NCBI GenBank assembly: GCA_002938115.1
Contig: PTKD01000085.1
Location: forward strand, 1-8,126
Reading direction: 5' to 3'
Length of the DNA stretch: 8,126 bases
From: Alphaproteobacteria bacterium MarineAlpha9_Bin7
GTDB taxonomy: Bacteria > Pseudomonadota > Alphaproteobacteria > UBA7887
A model generated the notes under the pieces. That model had not been told where the DNA came from and made no database searches. It saw nothing but the letters and a program-made list of their open reading frames with translations. The position numbers and the translations under genes are program-made. Position 1 is the first letter of the stretch. Every line of letters begins with the position of its first letter. Positions 6,425 to 8,126 of the stretch are shown piece by piece.

Positions 6425-8126
6425 ATGACCTGTAAGCGAGATATTGTTTTTCCAAAAAATAAAAATAGATGGGGAGCTCGCGCCTGGTTTTTACTCTTCG
6501 GAGTGTTCACGACCCTGTCGCAAGCACAAGGCGAAACGCTCACCTCCCATGCATTGTCAATGTACGGCGATGTGAAATATGGGCCCGATTTCACTCATTT
6601 CGAATATGCCAACCCTGATGCACCCAAGGGCGGGCGCGTAAGATTGGCAACGATCGGTACATATGACAGTTTTAATCCATTCATTATCAAAGGTTTGCCG
6701 GCGGCTGGCATATCAATGATATATGACGGACTTTTAGAAACTTCGCAGGACGAGCCATTCACGGAATACGGCCGGCTAGCTGAGACGATCGAAATACCGC
6801 GGGACAGGAGCTGGGTCTCATTTACCTTGAGACCCGAGGCCCGATGGCACGATGGTGTCCCCGTCACGGCTGACGACGTGATCTACAGTTTTCAACTTCT
6901 GACTAAAAGCGGCAACCCGTTCTACCGTTCCTATTATGCCAACGTTGAAAAAGCTGAGAAATTAGGAGAACGAATCGTAAAATTTACTTTTAATACGGGG
7001 ACAAACCGAGAACTTCCGTTAATCATGGGGCAATTCACAGTGCTACCCAAACATTATTGGGAAACTCGCGACTTTTCGCAAACAACCTTGGAACCCCCGC
7101 TCGGCAGCGGCCCCTATAGAATTGCGACGTTCGATGCAGGACGTTCCGTTACCTACAGCAGGGTCAAAGAATATTGGGGCAAGGACCTACCTGTGAATCG
7201 CGGCCGTTACAACTTTGATCAACTTCGGTTTGATTATTATCGCGATACCACTGTTGCGATCGAGGCACTAAAAGCTCACGAATATGACTTTCGTGCTGAA
7301 AACATTTCGAAAGAGTGGGCGACAGCATACAACATTCCATCGGTAGCTTCTGGCAAGCTGGTAAAAGAGCTGATTCCACATGAAAGTCCCACCGGCATGC
7401 AGGGCTTTCTCTTCAACACTCGTCGCCCTAAATTTTCGGATCCACTCGTCCGGCGTGCACTTTCCTATGCATTTGACTTTGAATGGACCAATACCAATTT
7501 ATTTTATGGTCAATACACACGTACAAAGAGTTATTTCTCAAATACAGAACTAGCATCCCATGGCCTACCTGAAGGACAAGAAAAAGAGCTACTAGAACGA
7601 TATCGTGGCCGGATACCCGAGGAAGTCTTTACGACCGCATACGACCCTCCTTCAACCGACGGGTCGGGAGAAATTAGAGAAAATCTTCGTACCGCGCGAT
7701 CGTTACTGGAGACAGCCGGATGGTCGGTGTCGGACGGTGCACTAGTGGGACCGGACGGCACACAAATGACGATTGAATTTCTTCTAGTCTCGCCTGCGTT
7801 TGAACGTATACTGGGCCCAATGGTGCAAAACCTAGCCCGGCTAGGGATTAACGGCAAGATTCGAACCGTAGACAACGCGCAGTATCAAAACCGTCTTGAT
7901 GAGTTTGATTTCGATATAATAGTGCTGGCCCGCGGGCAGTCCTTAAGCCCTGGGAACGAGCAACGGGGTTACTGGACATCAAGCTTTGCCGATCCACCCG
8001 GCAGCCAAAATTTTTCCGGAATCAAAAATTCCGTGATTGATGAGCTCGTTGAAGCACTGATCTCGGCACCAGATCGAGAGTCCCTTGTGGCTCGCACGCG
8101 AGCGCTGGACCGAGTACTCTTGTGGG
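6425..8126 (+). CDS. yejA: YejA-type extracellular solute-binding protein, family 5 (3' end cut by window edge)
   Basis: This is the periplasmic binding subunit of a peptide/microcin C-type ABC importer (YejABEF class). The frame is open from the ATG at 6425 to the window edge: 567 codons with no stop. It starts with a signal peptide: basic residues to about 19, hydrophobic core AWFLLFGVFTTLSQA (20-34), and likely cleavage near 34-36. The mature part has SMYGDVKYGPDFTHFEYANP (45-64), then DAPKGG and IGTYDSFNPFI, typical of YejA. FNTRRPKFSDPLVRRALSYA lies at about 329-348, and the hallmark AFDFEWTN begins at 349. Relatives are about 600 residues, so a few dozen are missing on the right. The start is supported by TAGGAGG 4 nt upstream; in-frame ATGs at 6356, 6386, 6398 and 6404 would bury the signal peptide. 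The permease and ATPase genes would be expected downstream. The natural substrate is unknown; in some relatives the system affects resistance to antimicrobial peptides. Confidence 0.94.
   Translation, partial: MTCKRDIVFPKNKNRWGARAWFLLFGVFTTLSQAQGETLTSHALSMYGDVKYGPDFTHFEYANPDAPKGGRVRLATIGTYDSFNPFIIKGLPAAGISMIYDGLLETSQDEPFTEYGRLAETIEIPRDRSWVSFTLRPEARWHDGVPVTADDVIYSFQLLTKSGNPFYRSYYANVEKAEKLGERIVKFTFNTGTNRELPLIMGQFTVLPKHYWETRDFSQTTLEPPLGSGPYRIATFDAGRSVTYSRVKEYWGKDLPVNRGRYNFDQLRFDYYRDTTVAIEALKAHEYDFRAENISKEWATAYNIPSVASGKLVKELIPHESPTGMQGFLFNTRRPKFSDPLVRRALSYAFDFEWTNTNLFYGQYTRTKSYFSNTELASHGLPEGQEKELLERYRGRIPEEVFTTAYDPPSTDGSGEIRENLRTARSLLETAGWSVSDGALVGPDGTQMTIEFLLVSPAFERILGPMVQNLARLGINGKIRTVDNAQYQNRLDEFDFDIIVLARGQSLSPGNEQRGYWTSSFADPPGSQNFSGIKNSVIDELVEALISAPDRESLVARTRALDRVLLW

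Noticed and set aside
7531..7875. 114-codon minus-strand open frame
   Set aside because: It is antisense to the yejA-type coding sequence, which is continuous and carries family motifs through this stretch.
1..8126. A novel defence, mobile or otherwise undescribed multi-gene system
   Set aside because: Every substantial open frame is either a recognised housekeeping gene or an antisense shadow. There are no transposase, integrase, CRISPR or toxin-antitoxin signatures, no long direct repeats, and no composition break.

Overview
The window reads as a stretch of conserved housekeeping chromosome from an alphaproteobacterium. By eye the base composition is near 50 % G+C, with no large shift between genes. 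The placement rests on three things: an SRP RNA directly upstream of dnaX-ybaB-recR, the alphaproteobacterial-type C-terminal domain of DnaX and ACT domain of PheA, and a CycM-type membrane cytochrome c divergent from kdsB-pheA. This is synteny and family knowledge recalled from memory, not a database result. kdsB also implies an LPS-bearing outer membrane. I cannot name the genus.

Layout. (1) Bases 1-2685, minus strand: recR (its last few codons fall outside the left edge), ybaB/ebfC and dnaX, transcribed dnaX > ybaB > recR. dnaX and ybaB overlap by ATGA. This is the classic clamp-loader / nucleoid protein / recombination-repair operon. (2) Bases about 2741-2833, minus strand: the 4.5S SRP RNA (ffs), with a well-placed extended -10 promoter. 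(3) Bases 2931-3857, plus strand: nudC, an NADH pyrophosphatase / NAD-RNA decapping Nudix enzyme, divergent from ffs. (4) Bases 3864-5491, minus strand: kdsB then pheA, 20 bp apart. They converge on nudC with only 6 bp between the stop codons. (5) Bases 5718-6260, plus strand: a membrane-anchored class I cytochrome c (CycM type), divergent from kdsB. (6) Bases 6425-8126, plus strand: the first 567 codons of a YejA-type periplasmic solute-binding protein for a peptide ABC transporter, running off the right edge. It is preceded by its own extended -10 candidate and a leader of about 140 nt.

No gene-free stretch reaches 300 bases. The largest gaps are about 245 bp (holding ffs), 226 bp (kdsB/cycM) and 164 bp (the yejA leader). 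I see no tRNA, mobile element, CRISPR array, phage gene or toxin-antitoxin pair, and no evidence of a novel multi-gene system. The points worth a second look are regulatory or about start sites: the alternative non-ATG starts of dnaX, a nudC start with no Shine-Dalgarno sequence inside a palindrome, the two extended -10 promoters, the structured leader of yejA, the tight nudC/pheA convergence, and inverted repeats in the divergent intergenic regions.
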